This document shows positions 10,725 through 21,514 of a DNA stretch of 64,000 nucleotides, piece after piece. Numbering within the stretch: position 1 is the first letter of the stretch; every line of letters begins with the position of its first letter. Origin of the DNA: Enterobacter sp. Ag1 (lineage in GTDB: Bacteria; Pseudomonadota; Gammaproteobacteria; Enterobacterales; Enterobacteriaceae); the NCBI GenBank assembly GCA_000277545.1, contig AKXM01000031.1, positions 124,001-188,000 of the forward strand, given 5' to 3'. The notes below the pieces were generated by a model, which was given only the letters and a program-made list of their open reading frames with translations, had not been told where the DNA came from and did no database searches. The translations under genes and the position numbers were made by a program.

Positions 10725-10774
10725 AACTGATTTCATAACCCTGATGGCCGGAAGCGTTGTGCTTCCGGGCGTCT

Positions 10775-11380
10775 TCAGCAATTGATGATATCGTCGCGAC
10801 GCAGCAGGTCTAATATTTGGGCCACTAAATTTGTTACTAATTGTTCGCCGTCTAAGTGAATTTCGGCCCGCAACGGCGCCTCATACGCCGAATCAATCCC
10901 GGTAAAATTCTTCAGCTCCCCAGCCCTGGCCTTCTTGTAAAGCCCTTTAGGATCGCGCGTTTCGCAAATGGCTAACGGCGTGTCCACAAACACTTCGTAG
11001 AAACGCCCTTCCCCGGCCCGCTCGCGCACCATTTGCCTTTCAGCCCGGTGAGGCGAGATAAACGCGCTGAGCACGACCAGGCCCGCATCCACCATCAGGC
11101 CAGCCACTTCGCCAACCCGCCGGATGTTCTCCTTGCGGTCCTCATCGCTAAAGCCCAGGTCGCTGCACAAGCCGTGGCGCACGTTGTCGCCATCAAGCAA
11201 GTACGTGCTGACACCAAGTTTATGCAGCTCTTGCTCAAGGGCGCCGGCTACGGTCGATTTCCCGGAGCCGGACAAGCCGGTAAACCACAGCACCGCGCCG
11301 CGGTGCTTGTGCAAGGCTTCACGCTGCTCACGCTTCACCGGATGAGCATGCCAGACCACGTTTTCATCATGGTCGGCCAT
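10775..11380 (-). CDS. cysC: Adenylyl-sulfate kinase
   Basis: Phosphorylates APS to PAPS, the second step of sulfate activation. 201 residues. Walker [12 protein letters not shown] is at about residues 36-46, and [14 protein letters not shown] with the lid region follows. The ATG overlaps the cysN stop by one base (TAATG), so cysD-cysN-cysC form a translationally coupled operon. Confidence 0.98.
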   Translation of the reverse strand: MADHDENVVWHAHPVKREQREALHKHRGAVLWFTGLSGSGKSTVAGALEQELHKLGVSTYLLDGDNVRHGLCSDLGFSDEDRKENIRRVGEVAGLMVDAGLVVLSAFISPHRAERQMVRERAGEGRFYEVFVDTPLAICETRDPKGLYKKARAGELKNFTGIDSAYEAPLRAEIHLDGEQLVTNLVAQILDLLRRDDIINC

Positions 11381-12807
11381 TATTTGCCTCCCAGCAGATC
11401 GCGCGCGCCCCAGTGTGGGAAGTGGCGACGCACCAGGGCGCTAAGCTCAAGCTCAAACGCGCTGTAGGCCGAAGGTTCCTGATAAACCTCTGTCTGCGGC
11501 TCGCGCACCATGCCAGCGCCGACGGTCACGTTGCTCAGTCGGTCAATGAAAATCAGCCCGCCGGTCACCGGGTTGGACTGATATTTATCGAGCACCAGCG
11601 GCTCATCGAAGGTGAGATCCACCAGCCCAATTCCGTTCAGCGGCAAACTTTCTACCACGCGCTGAGTCAGCGAGTTAATTTCAACCTGGTACTGAATATT
11701 GTCGACGCGCGCACGGGTTTTCTTCCCGGCGATTTTGATATCAAAGCTCTGGCCCGGTACCAGCGGCTGTTCCGCCATCCAGACGACATCCACTTTCGCG
11801 CTCTGCACTGCGGCCAGCGATTCCGTCGCTTCCACCAGCAGATCGCCCCGGCTGATGTCGATTTCGTCTTTCAGCACCAGGGTAATCGCTTCCCCCGCGC
11901 CGGCTTGTTGCAAATCTCCATCAAAAGTCACGATTCGGGCGATGCTGGATTCCACGCCAGACGGCAGCACTTTGACGCGCTGGCCTACGCTAACGGTGCC
12001 GGAAGCGAGCGTCCCCGCATAGCCGCGGAAGTCGAGATTAGGGCGGTTCACGTACTGCACCGGAAAGCGCATTGGCTGCTGCTCCACGCCGCGAATAATC
12101 TCTACCGTTTCCAGCACTTCGAGCAGCGTCGGGCCGCTGTACCACGGCATTTGAGCGCTGGCGCTGGCGACATTATCCCCTTCCAGCGCGGAAAGCGGCA
12201 CAAAACGGATATCCAGGTCCGCCGGCAGCTGTTGAGCAAAGGTCAGGTAATCCTGCTTGATCTGCTCGAAGGTCTGCTCGCTGAACGCCACCAGATCCAT
12301 CTTGTTGATCGCCACCACCAGATGTTTGATCCCCAGCAGCGTGGAGATAAAGCTGTGCCGACGGGTTTGATCCAGCACGCCTTTGCGGGCGTCGATCAGC
12401 AGGATAGCCAGGTCGCAGGTTGAGGCCCCGGTAGCCATATTGCGGGTGTACTGTTCGTGCCCCGGCGTGTCGGCAATAATGAATTTGCGTTTCTCGGTGG
12501 AGAAATAGCGGTAGGCCACGTCGATGGTAATGCCCTGCTCGCGCTCGGCCTGCAGGCCATCCACCAGCAACGCTAAGTCGAGCTTCTCGCCCTGCGTGCC
12601 GTGACGTTTGCTGTCGGTATGCAACGACGAGAGCTGATCTTCATAAATCTGGCGTGTGTCGTGCAGCAGGCGGCCAATCAGGGTGCTTTTGCCGTCATCG
12701 ACGCTGCCGCAGGTCAAAAAGCGCAGCAGGCTTTTGTGCTGCTGGGCGTGCAGGTAGGCTTCGACGCCGCCTTCATCAGCGATTTGTTGTGCAATAGTGG
12801 TGTTCAT
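11380..12807 (-). CDS. cysN: Sulfate adenylyltransferase, GTPase subunit 1
   Basis: An EF-Tu-like GTPase that drives ATP sulfurylase together with CysD. 475 residues. The P-loop is [14 protein letters not shown], the G3 motif [17 protein letters not shown], and the G4 motif NKMDL. C-terminal beta-barrel domains follow. It lies 11 bases after cysD and overlaps cysC by one base. Confidence 0.98.
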   Translation of the reverse strand: MNTTIAQQIADEGGVEAYLHAQQHKSLLRFLTCGSVDDGKSTLIGRLLHDTRQIYEDQLSSLHTDSKRHGTQGEKLDLALLVDGLQAEREQGITIDVAYRYFSTEKRKFIIADTPGHEQYTRNMATGASTCDLAILLIDARKGVLDQTRRHSFISTLLGIKHLVVAINKMDLVAFSEQTFEQIKQDYLTFAQQLPADLDIRFVPLSALEGDNVASASAQMPWYSGPTLLEVLETVEIIRGVEQQPMRFPVQYVNRPNLDFRGYAGTLASGTVSVGQRVKVLPSGVESSIARIVTFDGDLQQAGAGEAITLVLKDEIDISRGDLLVEATESLAAVQSAKVDVVWMAEQPLVPGQSFDIKIAGKKTRARVDNIQYQVEINSLTQRVVESLPLNGIGLVDLTFDEPLVLDKYQSNPVTGGLIFIDRLSNVTVGAGMVREPQTEVYQEPSAYSAFELELSALVRRHFPHWGARDLLGGK

Positions 12808-12818
12808 CTGGCGGCTCC

Positions 12819-13727
12819 TTAGAAATAACCCTGGCGTTTTTTCAGCTCCATCGAGCCGGCCTGGTCGCGGTCAATCATGCGTCCCTGGCGTTCACTGGTA
12901 GTGGAAACCAACATCTCTTCGATGATCTCCGGCAGCGTCTGCGCGGTTGACTCCACCGCGCCGGTCAGCGGCCAGCAGCCCAGGGTACGGAAGCGCACCA
13001 TACGTTGTTCAATCACTTCACCCGGCTGCAAATCGATACGATCGTCGTCAATCATCATCAGCATACCGTCGCGCTCCAGCACGGGACGCGGTGCCGCCAG
13101 ATACAGCGGAACGATGTCGATATTTTCCAGGTAGATGTACTGCCAGATATCCAGTTCGGTCCAGTTAGAGAGTGGGAACACGCGAATACTTTCGCCTTTA
13201 TTTATCTGGCCGTTGTAGTTATGCCACAGCTCAGGCCGCTGGTTTTTTGGGTCCCAGCGGTGGAAGCGATCGCGGAAAGAGTAAATACGCTCTTTCGCAC
13301 GGGATTTCTCTTCATCGCGGCGCGCGCCGCCAAAGGCAGCATCAAAGCCGTATTTATTCAGCGCCTGCTTAAGCCCTTCGGTTTTCATGATATCGGTATG
13401 CTTTGCGCTGCCGTGAACGAACGGGTTAATACCCATCGCTACACCTTCAGGATTGCGGTGTACGATAAGATCGCAGCCGTAGGCTTTCGCCGTGCGGTCA
13501 CGGAATTCGTACATTTCGCGGAATTTCCAGCCGGTATCAACGTGCAGCAGCGGGAACGGCAGCGTACCTGGGTAGAAAGCTTTACGGGCCAAATGCAGCA
13601 TGACCGAAGAGTCTTTCCCAATGGAATACATCATCACCGGATTAGAAAATTCGGCAGCGACCTCACGGATAATATGGATGCTTTCAGCTTCCAGTTGCCG
13701 CAAGTGAGTGAGTCGTTTTTGGTCCAT
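12819..13727 (-). CDS. cysD: Sulfate adenylyltransferase subunit 2
   Basis: The catalytic subunit of ATP sulfurylase, forming APS from ATP and sulfate. 302 residues as in E. coli. The PP-loop-type motif [18 protein letters not shown] is near residue 34, and [18 protein letters not shown] lies mid-protein. First gene of cysDNC. Upstream, the 278-base gap to iap should hold a CysB-dependent promoter; a GGAA-N7-TTCC element at 13833-13847 lies there, but I cannot assign it firmly. Confidence 0.98.
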   Translation of the reverse strand: MDQKRLTHLRQLEAESIHIIREVAAEFSNPVMMYSIGKDSSVMLHLARKAFYPGTLPFPLLHVDTGWKFREMYEFRDRTAKAYGCDLIVHRNPEGVAMGINPFVHGSAKHTDIMKTEGLKQALNKYGFDAAFGGARRDEEKSRAKERIYSFRDRFHRWDPKNQRPELWHNYNGQINKGESIRVFPLSNWTELDIWQYIYLENIDIVPLYLAAPRPVLERDGMLMMIDDDRIDLQPGEVIEQRMVRFRTLGCWPLTGAVESTAQTLPEIIEEMLVSTTSERQGRMIDRDQAGSMELKKRQGYF

Positions 13728-14005
13728 AACCTTCCCTTAAGCAGATGCGCCGCGGCCGTTCATCGCAGCCGCTTGAGATTTAATCTAAGGGGACTATAAG
13801 TCTTGGGCTTATTTGTTATGAAATTACGAATTGGAATGACTAGTTCCCTAAAAGAATAACGCCACGGCAAAGCTAACGACAAAATGTGCTTAACCAGTCG
13901 TTTTTTCGCGGGTTTAAGAGCAAATGAAATTGTTTAACCTGGCTCACAGTTTCATACTAACGGCGCTTAAAATTTCCGACTAATAAAGATGAATAAGGAC
14001 GTACT

Positions 14006-15046
14006 ATGTTTTCCGCATTGCGCCGCTCGGTGATTTGCCTGGCGCTGGGCGCGTGCTTTAGCTTTCCCGCAGTGGCGAAGGTCACGCAGCAGGGCGACCT
14101 TGCCGACCAGCAAACCCGCCATATCGCGACTTATTTTCCGGGCCGAATGACCGGCAGCCCTGCTGAAATGCTGGCCGCAGACTATATTCAGCAGCAGTTT
14201 AAAAGCTGGGGATACCAGAGCGATATTCGCCAGTTTAATACCCGCTATATCTACACCACGAAAGCGGGACATCAGACCTGGCATAACGTCACTACCAGCA
14301 GCGTGATTGCCGCCCGTGAAGGTAAACTGCCGCAGCAAATTATTATCATGGCGCATCTGGACACCTATACGCCGCTCAATGATAAAGACGTGGACAATAA
14401 TCTCGGCGGCCTCACGCTGCAGGGCGTGGACGATAATGCTTCCGGCCTTGGCGTCATGCTGGAGCTGGCCGAGCGCCTGAAAGATATTCCTACCCGCTAC
14501 GGCATCCGCTTTATTGCCACCAGTGGAGAAGAAATTGGCTCCCTGGGTGCGAAAAATATTCTGGAGCGCATGAGCAAAGCGGAGCAGGCCAACACGCTGC
14601 TGGTGATCAACCTGGACAGCCTGATCGTTGGCGATAAGCTCTACTTCAATAGCGGGGCATCAACGCCTGCGGCCGTGCGTAAACTGACCCGCGATCGCGC
14701 GCTGACGCTGGCTCATCGCGCCGGGATTCAGGCCACCAGCAATCCGGGACTGAATACGAAATACCCGAAAGGCACCGGCTGCTGTGGCGATGCTGAACCA
14801 TTCGACAAGGCCGGGATCCCGGTGCTGTCCGTGGAAGCCACCAACTGGACGCTTGGGGCGAAAGACGGTTATCAGCAGCGCAGTAAAAACAAGGCATTTC
14901 CAGACGGTACCAGCTGGCATAACGCCACGCTCGACAACCTCGAGTATCTGGATAAAGCGCTGCCGGGCAGAATTAAGCGCCGCAGCCATGACACGGTTCG
15001 TATTCTGCTCCCGCTGGTGAAAGAGTTGGCGAAGGCCGGGAAGTGA
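14006..15046 (+). CDS. iap: Alkaline phosphatase isozyme conversion aminopeptidase Iap (M28)
   Basis: A periplasmic zinc aminopeptidase that trims the N-terminal Arg of alkaline phosphatase. 346 residues against 345 in E. coli. The signal peptide ends ...CFSFPAVA, cleaved before Lys at about residue 25. The metal motifs of family M28 are visible: MAHLDTY, VDDNASGLG, SGEEIGSLGA, and a final His in TSWHNATLDN. A CCG-rich region with paired Cys (GTGCCGDAEPF) is also conserved. In E. coli a CRISPR array and cas genes follow iap; here cysH comes 31 bases later. Confidence 0.96.
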   Translation: MFSALRRSVICLALGACFSFPAVAKVTQQGDLADQQTRHIATYFPGRMTGSPAEMLAADYIQQQFKSWGYQSDIRQFNTRYIYTTKAGHQTWHNVTTSSVIAAREGKLPQQIIIMAHLDTYTPLNDKDVDNNLGGLTLQGVDDNASGLGVMLELAERLKDIPTRYGIRFIATSGEEIGSLGAKNILERMSKAEQANTLLVINLDSLIVGDKLYFNSGASTPAAVRKLTRDRALTLAHRAGIQATSNPGLNTKYPKGTGCCGDAEPFDKAGIPVLSVEATNWTLGAKDGYQQRSKNKAFPDGTSWHNATLDNLEYLDKALPGRIKRRSHDTVRILLPLVKELAKAGK

Positions 15047-15050
15047 TTTT

Positions 15051-15073
15051 CCCCTCGCCGCAATGGCGAGGGG
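15051..15073. terminator. Terminator between converging iap and cysH
   Basis: CCCCTCGCC, a 5-base loop and GGCGAGGGG, directly after the iap stop and before the cysH stop. Downstream on the plus strand is GTATTTATT. It fills the whole gap, so no CRISPR repeat remnant is present. Confidence 0.75.
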
Positions 15074-15077
15074 GTAT

Positions 15078-15809
15078 TTATTCGTGCAAACCGCACTCGC
15101 GTTTCAGGCCAAAGAAGCGCGTCTCTTCTTCTGCCATGCCAGGTTCCCATTTACGGGTGGTGTGGGTATCGCCGACGGACAAATAGCCCTGATCCCAGAG
15201 CGGATGGTACTTCAGCCCGTGCTCGGTCAGGTACTGGTAAACCGTGCGGTTATCCCAGTCGATGATCGGCAGAATTTTAAAGACTTCACGCTGTACGGCC
15301 AGCACCGGCAAATTGGCGCGGCTGCCGGACTGTTCACGACGCAGGCCAGCAAACCAGGTTTGCGCCTCCAGCGTTTTCAACGCGCGGTTCATCGGCTCAA
15401 CTTTGTTGATGTCGTTGTAGCGCTCAATGCCCTCCACGCCCTGCTCCCACAGTTTGCCGTAACGCGCTTCCTGCCAGGCCGGGCTTTCGGTCGCGCGGAA
15501 CACCTGCAAATTCAGCTTCAGCTTGTCGGTAAGCTCGTCGATAAACTGGTAGGTTTCCGGGAACAGATAGCCGGTATCGGTCAGGATCACCGGGATATCG
15601 GGGCGCTGCTGCGTGACCAGATGCAGACACACGGCGGCCTGAATGCCGAAGCTGGACGAGAGCACAAATTCCCCAGGCAGATTTTCCAGCGCCCAGGCCA
15701 CGCGCTGCTGCGCGCTAAGTTTTTCCAGCTGAGCGTTGACTTCGGCGAGCGCCATGACGCGTTCGACTTTAGGAAGGGCGTTCAGTTCGTTTAAATCAAG
15801 TACGGACAT
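15078..15809 (-). CDS. cysH: Phosphoadenosine phosphosulfate reductase
   Basis: Reduces PAPS to sulfite with thioredoxin. 243 residues against 244 in E. coli. [15 protein letters not shown] is the substrate-binding loop, LRREQSGSR the PAPS-contact motif, and the C-terminal ECGLHE carries the catalytic Cys. The extra Cys pairs of the 4Fe-4S APS-reductase type are absent, which supports PAPS as substrate. It is the last gene of the cysJIH group, 133 bases after cysI with a palindromic repeat between. Confidence 0.97.
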   Translation of the reverse strand: MSVLDLNELNALPKVERVMALAEVNAQLEKLSAQQRVAWALENLPGEFVLSSSFGIQAAVCLHLVTQQRPDIPVILTDTGYLFPETYQFIDELTDKLKLNLQVFRATESPAWQEARYGKLWEQGVEGIERYNDINKVEPMNRALKTLEAQTWFAGLRREQSGSRANLPVLAVQREVFKILPIIDWDNRTVYQYLTEHGLKYHPLWDQGYLSVGDTHTTRKWEPGMAEEETRFFGLKRECGLHE

Positions 15810-15834
15810 ACGTGCCTCACTTAGTAATCAATGA

Positions 15835-15937
15835 CCCTTACCCCGGCCCTCTCCCTGGAAGGGAGAGGGGGAAGCGAAGCCAGGCAATCGTTATGCTAAT
15901 CCCCTCTCCCCTTTGGGGAGAGGGTTAGGGTGAGGGG
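15835..15937. repeat. GC-rich double palindrome (REP/REPIN-like) between cysI and cysH
   Basis: Two short hairpins lie in inverted arrangement. The left one contains CCCTCTCCCTGGAAGGGAGAGGG, written here only to show its self-complementarity; its central stem is CCCTCTCCC/GGGAGAGGG. The right one is CCCTCTCCCC with GGGGAGAGGG. The outer flanks (CCCTTACCCC on the left, TTAGGGTGAGGGG on the right) are also roughly complementary. This is how paired REP units look. A related but diverged copy lies at 38341-38412. Confidence 0.65.
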
Positions 15938-15942
15938 AAAAA

Positions 15943-17655
15943 CTAGTCCCACAAATCCCTGGCCGGATCGAGCACCGGGCGAATAATCCCAGCGCGTACG
16001 GTAAAATCACCAAAGCCTTCGTCGGTCTCACGTTCTTTCGCCCAGCGGCCCACCAGCTCATCAATCGAGCTGAGGATCTCCGGCTCGGTGATATTTTCGC
16101 GGTACATGCGCGGAATACGCGTCCCGATACGGTTGCCGCCAATGTGCAGGTTGTAGCGCCCAGGCGCTTTCCCCACGAGGCCAATTTCGGCCAGCATCGC
16201 GCGGCCACAGCCGTTCGGGCAGCCGGTAACACGCATCACAATGTGCTCATCCGGCACTTTGTGTTTATCCATCACCTGCTCAACTTTGGTGACAAACTCC
16301 GGCAGGAAGCGTTCGGCTTCCGCCATCGCCAGCGGGCAGGTCGGGAACGCCACGCAGGCCATTGAGTTCTCACGCTGCGGCGTAACCGCATTCATCAAGC
16401 CAGACTCGGTTGCCAGCTTCTCAATTTTAGCCTTTTCGCTTTCCGGCACACCGGCGACGATCAGGTTCTGGTTTGCCGTCAGGCGGAAATCACCTTTGTG
16501 GATCCTGGCTATCTCCAGCAGACCGGTTTTCAGCGGTCGCCCAGGGTAATCCAGGATGCGGCCATTTTCGATAAACAGCGTCAGGTGCCATTTGTCGTCA
16601 ATGCCCTTCACCCAGCCAATACGATCGCCGCGGCCGGTAAATTCGTATGCGCGGGTTGGCTCAAACTTGATGCCAGCGCGGCGCTCAACTTCCGCCTTAA
16701 ACACGTCAACGCCAACGCGCTCAAGGGTATATTTGGTTTTAGCATTTTTACGGTCGGTACGGTTTCCCCAGTCGCGCTGGGTTGTCACCACCGCTTCCGC
16801 TACCGCCAGAGTATGCTCCAGCGGAATGTAGCCGAATTCGCTTGCCGTGCGGGCATAGGTATTTTTATTCCCGTGCTCGATGGACAAGCCACCGCCGACC
16901 AGCAGGTTGAAGCCAACCAGCTTGCCGTTTTCCGCAATCGCGATGAAGTTCATATCGTTGGCGTGCAGATCCACGTCGTTCTGCGGCGGGATCACTACCG
17001 TAGTTTTAAACTTACGCGGCAGATAGGTCGGCCCCAGAATCGGCTCTTCGTCGGTGGTGGCGACTTTTTCTTTGTCCCACCAAATCTCGGCGTAGGCGCG
17101 GGTGCGCGGCAGCAGGTGCTCAGAGAGCTTTTTCGCCCATTCGTAGGCTTCCTGATGCAGCTCAGACTCTACCGGGTTAGAAGTACACAGCACGTTACGG
17201 TTCACGTCGTTGGCCGTCGCCAGCGCGTCCAGGCCCACCTCGTGCAGCATTTCATGCGCGGGCTTGACGTTCTTCTTCAGAATGCCGTGGAACTGGAACG
17301 TCTGGCGGTTGGTCAGGCGAATGCTGCCGTAGATAGTCTTATCTTCGGCGAACTTATCAATAGCCTGCCACTGCTGGGTGGTGATAATCCCCCCCGGCAG
17401 GCGACAGCGGAGCATCATCGCGTGACGCGGCTCCAGCTTCTGCTCAGCGCGTTCGGCTCGAATATCACGGTCATCCTGCTGATACATGCCGTGGAAGCGG
17501 ATCAGCAGGAAGTTGTCGCCGTTGAAACCGCCGGTCAGGCCATCCTGCAGATCTTCTTTAATGGTGCCGCGCAGAAAATCGCTGTCGCGCTTCAGGCGTT
17601 CGGCGTCGACCAGTTTGCCTTCGACCACCAGAGGGCCAGGGTGTTTTTCACTCAT
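15943..17655 (-). CDS. cysI: Sulfite reductase (NADPH) hemoprotein, beta subunit
   Basis: The siroheme and 4Fe-4S subunit that reduces sulfite to sulfide. 570 residues as in E. coli. The cluster/siroheme Cys motifs are near the C-terminal third: [13 protein letters not shown] and, about 40 residues later, [11 protein letters not shown]. The paired nitrite/sulfite reductase repeats are intact ([26 protein letters not shown]). The start shares one base with the cysJ stop. Confidence 0.98.
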   Translation of the reverse strand: MSEKHPGPLVVEGKLVDAERLKRDSDFLRGTIKEDLQDGLTGGFNGDNFLLIRFHGMYQQDDRDIRAERAEQKLEPRHAMMLRCRLPGGIITTQQWQAIDKFAEDKTIYGSIRLTNRQTFQFHGILKKNVKPAHEMLHEVGLDALATANDVNRNVLCTSNPVESELHQEAYEWAKKLSEHLLPRTRAYAEIWWDKEKVATTDEEPILGPTYLPRKFKTTVVIPPQNDVDLHANDMNFIAIAENGKLVGFNLLVGGGLSIEHGNKNTYARTASEFGYIPLEHTLAVAEAVVTTQRDWGNRTDRKNAKTKYTLERVGVDVFKAEVERRAGIKFEPTRAYEFTGRGDRIGWVKGIDDKWHLTLFIENGRILDYPGRPLKTGLLEIARIHKGDFRLTANQNLIVAGVPESEKAKIEKLATESGLMNAVTPQRENSMACVAFPTCPLAMAEAERFLPEFVTKVEQVMDKHKVPDEHIVMRVTGCPNGCGRAMLAEIGLVGKAPGRYNLHIGGNRIGTRIPRMYRENITEPEILSSIDELVGRWAKERETDEGFGDFTVRAGIIRPVLDPARDLWD

Positions 17656-19460
17656 TAGTAGACATCTCGCTGATAACGGCGCTCAACGCGCAGCTCACTT
17701 AAAAATTCATCTGCCGCTTCGGTGTCCATGCCACCGTGGACGGCAACCACTTCCAGTAACGCCTGCTCAACGTCCTTCGCCATACGGTTGGCGTCGCCGC
17801 AGACGTAAATGTGGGCACCTTCCTGAATCCAGCGCCACAGTTCCGCGCCTTTCTCGCGCAGTTTGTCTTGTACGTATATTTTATGCTGCTGGTCACGGGA
17901 CCAGACTAAATCGATGTTCGTCAGCAGGCCGTCTTTGACGTAGCGCTGCCATTCCACCTGATAAAGGAAATCTTCGGTAAAGTGCGGGTTGCCAAAGAAC
18001 AGCCAGTTCTTGCCGCCAGCGCCGTCGCTGTCGCGCTGCTGAATAAAGGCGCGGAACGGGGCGATGCCGGTGCCGGGGCCAATCATAATGACCGGGGTTT
18101 CAGGGTTGGCCGGTAAGCGGAAGTTATCGTTATGTTCAATGAACACGCGCACTTCGCCATCTTCCTCAAGGCGGTCGGCCAGGAAACCTGAAGCGCCACC
18201 GCTGCGGGCACGGCCTTCGATGTCATAGCGCACCGCGCCCACGGTAATGTGGACTTCGGTTTCAGCTTCCGCCTGCGAAGAGGCAATAGAATAAAGGCGC
18301 GGTGTGAGCGGACGCAGCAGGCCAGTCAGCTGTTCAGCCGTCAGCTCTGCCGGGGCGTAGCGCACCATGTCCACAATCGGCGTGGTCTGCGCGTAATGCT
18401 GTAATTTGGCTTTATCGCCCACCAGCTCCAGCAGCGCCGTGTTGCGGGTCAGCTGGGCGTAGTTTTCAACGATATTGCCGGTGTTGACCGTCAGCTCGAA
18501 GTGCCACTGCAGCGCTTCGCTTAACGGCAGCGTTTTGCCATCGACGGTGACGCTTTCATCGCCTTTCAGCCATAGCAGATCCGTCAGCTCTTTCACCAGC
18601 GCCGGATCGTTCTGATACCAGACGCCAAGCGCATCGCCCGGCTGATAGCGCATGCCGGAGTCGCCAAGATCGATTTCGATATGGCGCACGTCTTTATCGG
18701 AGTCACGGCCGGTAATTTTCTGGTTCACCGCAAGCGTGGCGGTCAACGGTGATTCTTTGCTGTAAGGGCTGGTGAAGATTTCGTTGCTCACGCCCGTGGC
18801 CGTCGCGGCAGCCTGAGCCGGTGTTTCGGCCGGGACGCGGGATTTCAGCAGTTCAACGATTTGGCTGCGCCATGCCTGGGCGGCAGGCTGGTACTCTACG
18901 TCGGTATCAACGCGATCCAACAGGCGCTCGCCGCCTAATTCAGCCAGTTTACTGTCGAAGTCTTTGCCTGACTGGCAGAAGAATTCATACGAGCTGTCAC
19001 CGAGGCCAAAGACGGCAAACGCGGTGCCGTTCAACTTCGGTGCTTTTTTCGAGAACAGGAATTTGTGCAGGGCCACGGCCTCTTCAGGCGGCTCCCCTTC
19101 CCCTTGCGTGGAACTGACGACAATCAGCAGTTTTTCCTGGGCAATTTGTTTGAATTTGTAGTCGCCCGCGTTCACCAGATTGACGTTCAGCTTCGCCGCC
19201 AGCAGGTCGTCCCGCAGCTGCTCACTCACGCGGCGTGCGTTGCCGGTCTGCGACGCGGAAATTAGCGTAATCACTGGGACTTCTGCCGCAGGGGCCGGAG
19301 CCGCCGCGACAGCACCAGGCTGCTGGTTAATCATTCCCCAGAAATAACCGGATAACCAGGCCAGCTGAGTGGTTGAAAAATCAGTGGTCGCCGCCTGAAG
19401 GCGTGCCAGCTGGTCCGGCGTTAACGGCAGCAAAGCGCTCGGTGGAACCTGAGAAGTCAT
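17655..19460 (-). CDS. cysJ: Sulfite reductase (NADPH) flavoprotein, alpha subunit
   Basis: Passes electrons from NADPH through FAD and FMN to CysI. 601 residues (E. coli 599). After an Ala-rich N-terminus comes a flavodoxin domain ([29 protein letters not shown], about residues 65-200). The FAD domain follows ([10 protein letters not shown]), then the NADPH domain ([26 protein letters not shown]), ending RRYQRDVY. First gene of cysJIH. Confidence 0.98.
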   Translation of the reverse strand: MTSQVPPSALLPLTPDQLARLQAATTDFSTTQLAWLSGYFWGMINQQPGAVAAAPAPAAEVPVITLISASQTGNARRVSEQLRDDLLAAKLNVNLVNAGDYKFKQIAQEKLLIVVSSTQGEGEPPEEAVALHKFLFSKKAPKLNGTAFAVFGLGDSSYEFFCQSGKDFDSKLAELGGERLLDRVDTDVEYQPAAQAWRSQIVELLKSRVPAETPAQAAATATGVSNEIFTSPYSKESPLTATLAVNQKITGRDSDKDVRHIEIDLGDSGMRYQPGDALGVWYQNDPALVKELTDLLWLKGDESVTVDGKTLPLSEALQWHFELTVNTGNIVENYAQLTRNTALLELVGDKAKLQHYAQTTPIVDMVRYAPAELTAEQLTGLLRPLTPRLYSIASSQAEAETEVHITVGAVRYDIEGRARSGGASGFLADRLEEDGEVRVFIEHNDNFRLPANPETPVIMIGPGTGIAPFRAFIQQRDSDGAGGKNWLFFGNPHFTEDFLYQVEWQRYVKDGLLTNIDLVWSRDQQHKIYVQDKLREKGAELWRWIQEGAHIYVCGDANRMAKDVEQALLEVVAVHGGMDTEAADEFLSELRVERRYQRDVY

Positions 19461-19762
19461 ACGTATTTAGCTTCCAGTAGCAAAGGGCAAAAAAGGGCTT
19501 ACAGACTGTAATGAGTCAAGGTTAACCAGCAGGTTATCAACAATTAAAGAAGGGATGGAAATAATAAATAACTAAAACGACTAATCGTTTTTTCAGGTAA
19601 ATCATAGTGTTAAAAGTGATTACCTAACTACCTGATGAATATAAGATTTCAGCGCATTCACCGCTATTTACACCATGCTGCAGGGCAATGCGCCGTTTAG
19701 TTAATGCGAAAAATAGTCCATTCCGCTATCATGCGGCGGTTTTTTGAATTCCAGAGAGTCGA
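19461..19762. promoter_or_regulatory. Divergent control region cysJ / queD
   Basis: A 302-base AT-rich gap with no open frame of note. It holds a small inverted repeat AAAACGA/TCGTTTT (19572-19589) and scattered AGGTA/TACCT elements around 19594-19640. It must contain the cysJ promoter and the CysB sites known for this operon in E. coli, but I cannot place them base by base. A TATCAT-like -10 for queD lies near 19726. Confidence 0.5.
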
Positions 19763-20128
19763 ATGATGTCCACCACCCTGTTTAAAGATTTTACCTTCGA
19801 AGCCGCCCACCGCCTGCCGCACGTCCCGGAAGGTCACAAATGCGGTCGCCTGCATGGCCACTCCTTTATGGTGCGCCTGGAAATCACCGGCGAGGTAGAT
19901 CCTTATACCGGTTGGATCATGGACTTCTCCGAGCTGAAAGCCGCGTTTAAGCCAACCTACGATCGCCTCGATCACTATTATCTGAACGATATCCCAGGGC
20001 TTGAAAACCCCACCAGCGAAGTGCTGGCGAAATGGATTTGGGATCAGATGAAACCTGTTGTGCCGCTGCTGAGCGCGGTGATGATCAAAGAAACCTGCAC
20101 CGCAGGCTGCGTCTACCGCGGCGAATAA
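19763..20128 (+). CDS. queD: 6-carboxytetrahydropterin synthase QueD
   Basis: Converts dihydroneopterin triphosphate to 6-carboxytetrahydropterin, the step before QueE in queuosine synthesis. 121 residues as in E. coli. Zinc ligands are visible as FEAAHRL and GRLHGHSF, with the catalytic Cys in GHKCGRLHG and the C-terminal ETCTAGC. Monocistronic, closed by a strong terminator. QueE and QueF are in the same window; QueC is not. Confidence 0.97.
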   Translation: MMSTTLFKDFTFEAAHRLPHVPEGHKCGRLHGHSFMVRLEITGEVDPYTGWIMDFSELKAAFKPTYDRLDHYYLNDIPGLENPTSEVLAKWIWDQMKPVVPLLSAVMIKETCTAGCVYRGE

Positions 20129-20131
20129 GCT

Positions 20132-20164
20132 AAAAAAAGTCCGGAAATCACTCCGGACTTTTCC
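20132..20164 (+). terminator. queD terminator
   Basis: AGTCCGGA, a 6-base loop and TCCGGACT followed by TTTTCC, with seven A on the 5' side. Confidence 0.9.
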
Positions 20165-20239
20165 TCTCTGCGTCCCCCATCAAGCTAATTTTCATCCCAC
20201 TTTGGTAAGCTGCGACGTCGCAACTAAAAGGTGCACGGG

Positions 20240-21514
20240 ATGGCCACTACAGATTTCGATATTATCGTCGTTGGCGCGGGGATCGCAGGCTCCTGCTGCG
20301 CGGTAGAGTGCGCGCGCGCCGGGCTAAATGTTCTGCTTGTTGAGCGGGCAGCTCAGCCGGGAGGCAAAAACCTGTCGGGCGGCAGGCTTTACACCGCCGC
20401 GTTTGATGCCCTCTTTCCTGATTTTTCTCGCGCCGCCCCACTCGAACGCTGTATCACCCATGAAAAACTCTCCGCGCTGACGGCAGAAACGTCCACGACG
20501 TTGAGTTTCCAGCACCCTTCGGCAGCGTCATACAGCGTGCTGCGTGCCCGGCTGGATCCGTGGCTGTTCCAGCAGGCTGAACAAGCGGGCGCGCAGTGCC
20601 TGACTGCGACTCAGGTCGATAGCCTGCATGTTGAAAACGGCGCGGTGAGCGGCGTGGTGATCGAAGGCGAAGTGCTGAGCGCCAAAGCCGTGGTTATCGC
20701 CGAAGGGGCCAATACCCTGCTGGCGGAACAGCACAAGCTGTTGCACAAGTTACCCGAGCACAGCGTTGCCGTTGGCGTGAAAGAAATGCTGGCGCTACCG
20801 AAAGAAGATCTCGAGAACCGCTTCTCGCTTGAAGGTAACGCCGGTGCCGCCTGGCTGTTCACCGGCGGCATCTGCGGTGAACAGCCTGCGGGCGGGTTCC
20901 TCTATACCAATCTAGATACGCTGTCTGTCGGCATTGTCTGCCCGCTATCTTCAATTCGGGCTGCCTCTGCTTCGCTTCCCGATCTGCTGGAAAACTTCAA
21001 GCAGCACCCGACGCTGCGCCCGCTTCTGCGCCGTGCCGAGCTGGTGGAATACGGCGCGCATCTGATTCCTGAATGTGGCCTGAACGGGCTTCCCGAGCGC
21101 CTGGCCGGCCCCGGCTATTTGCTGGTGGGCGACAGCGCCCGTTTCTGTATCAATACCGGTTTCACCGTGCGCGGCATGGATTTGGCGGCGTTTTCGGCAA
21201 AAGCGGCGGCGCAAACGCTGATTCAAGCGCTACAAGAAAATATCAGTGTCGATCTTCATCAGGCGTACCGCCACCAGTTGGCGTGCACTTCGCTGTGGGC
21301 GGTGCTGGAGCGCTATCGCAAAATGCCTGATTTTTTACAAACGCCGGGGCTGTTTCAGGACTATCCGCACCTGCTGGCTGAGCTGCAGCGTGATATCTTT
21401 GATCCCCAGCATTCACCGCCGCCACGGCTCAGCAGCCTGCTGTGGAAACATGCCCGCAAAACGGGTATTTCCAGACTGGTTAAAGACATTTTTCGCGGAG
21501 GGCGCAGCCTGTGA
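20240..21514 (+). CDS. ygcN: YgcN, FixC-like electron-transfer flavoprotein dehydrogenase
   Basis: A 424-residue FAD oxidoreductase (E. coli 423). The dinucleotide motif DIIVVGAGIAGSCCAVECARAG is at the N-terminus, followed by PGGKNLSGGRLY typical of the FixC/ETF-quinone reductase family, and YLLVGDSARFCINTGFTVRGMDLA near residue 300 closes the FAD site. The ATG at 20240 has AAGG upstream; a GTG at 20231 is weaker. It overlaps ygcO by 4 bases. With YgcO (FixX-like) and YgcQ/YgcR (FixB/FixA-like) it makes a full Fix-type set. The substrate is unknown. A 12-base palindrome (20211-20222) lies just before the ribosome site. Confidence 0.93.
   Translation: MATTDFDIIVVGAGIAGSCCAVECARAGLNVLLVERAAQPGGKNLSGGRLYTAAFDALFPDFSRAAPLERCITHEKLSALTAETSTTLSFQHPSAASYSVLRARLDPWLFQQAEQAGAQCLTATQVDSLHVENGAVSGVVIEGEVLSAKAVVIAEGANTLLAEQHKLLHKLPEHSVAVGVKEMLALPKEDLENRFSLEGNAGAAWLFTGGICGEQPAGGFLYTNLDTLSVGIVCPLSSIRAASASLPDLLENFKQHPTLRPLLRRAELVEYGAHLIPECGLNGLPERLAGPGYLLVGDSARFCINTGFTVRGMDLAAFSAKAAAQTLIQALQENISVDLHQAYRHQLACTSLWAVLERYRKMPDFLQTPGLFQDYPHLLAELQRDIFDPQHSPPPRLSSLLWKHARKTGISRLVKDIFRGGRSL

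Noticed and set aside
11413-12423. Plus-strand open frame of 336 codons across cysN
   Set aside because: Shadow of cysN, whose GTPase motifs are clear on the minus strand.
15810-15942. CRISPR-like repeats between cysI and cysH
   Set aside because: Two inverted palindromes, not direct repeats with unique spacers.
16498-17658. Plus-strand open frame of 386 codons across cysI
   Set aside because: Shadow of cysI; no recognisable motif and no ribosome site.
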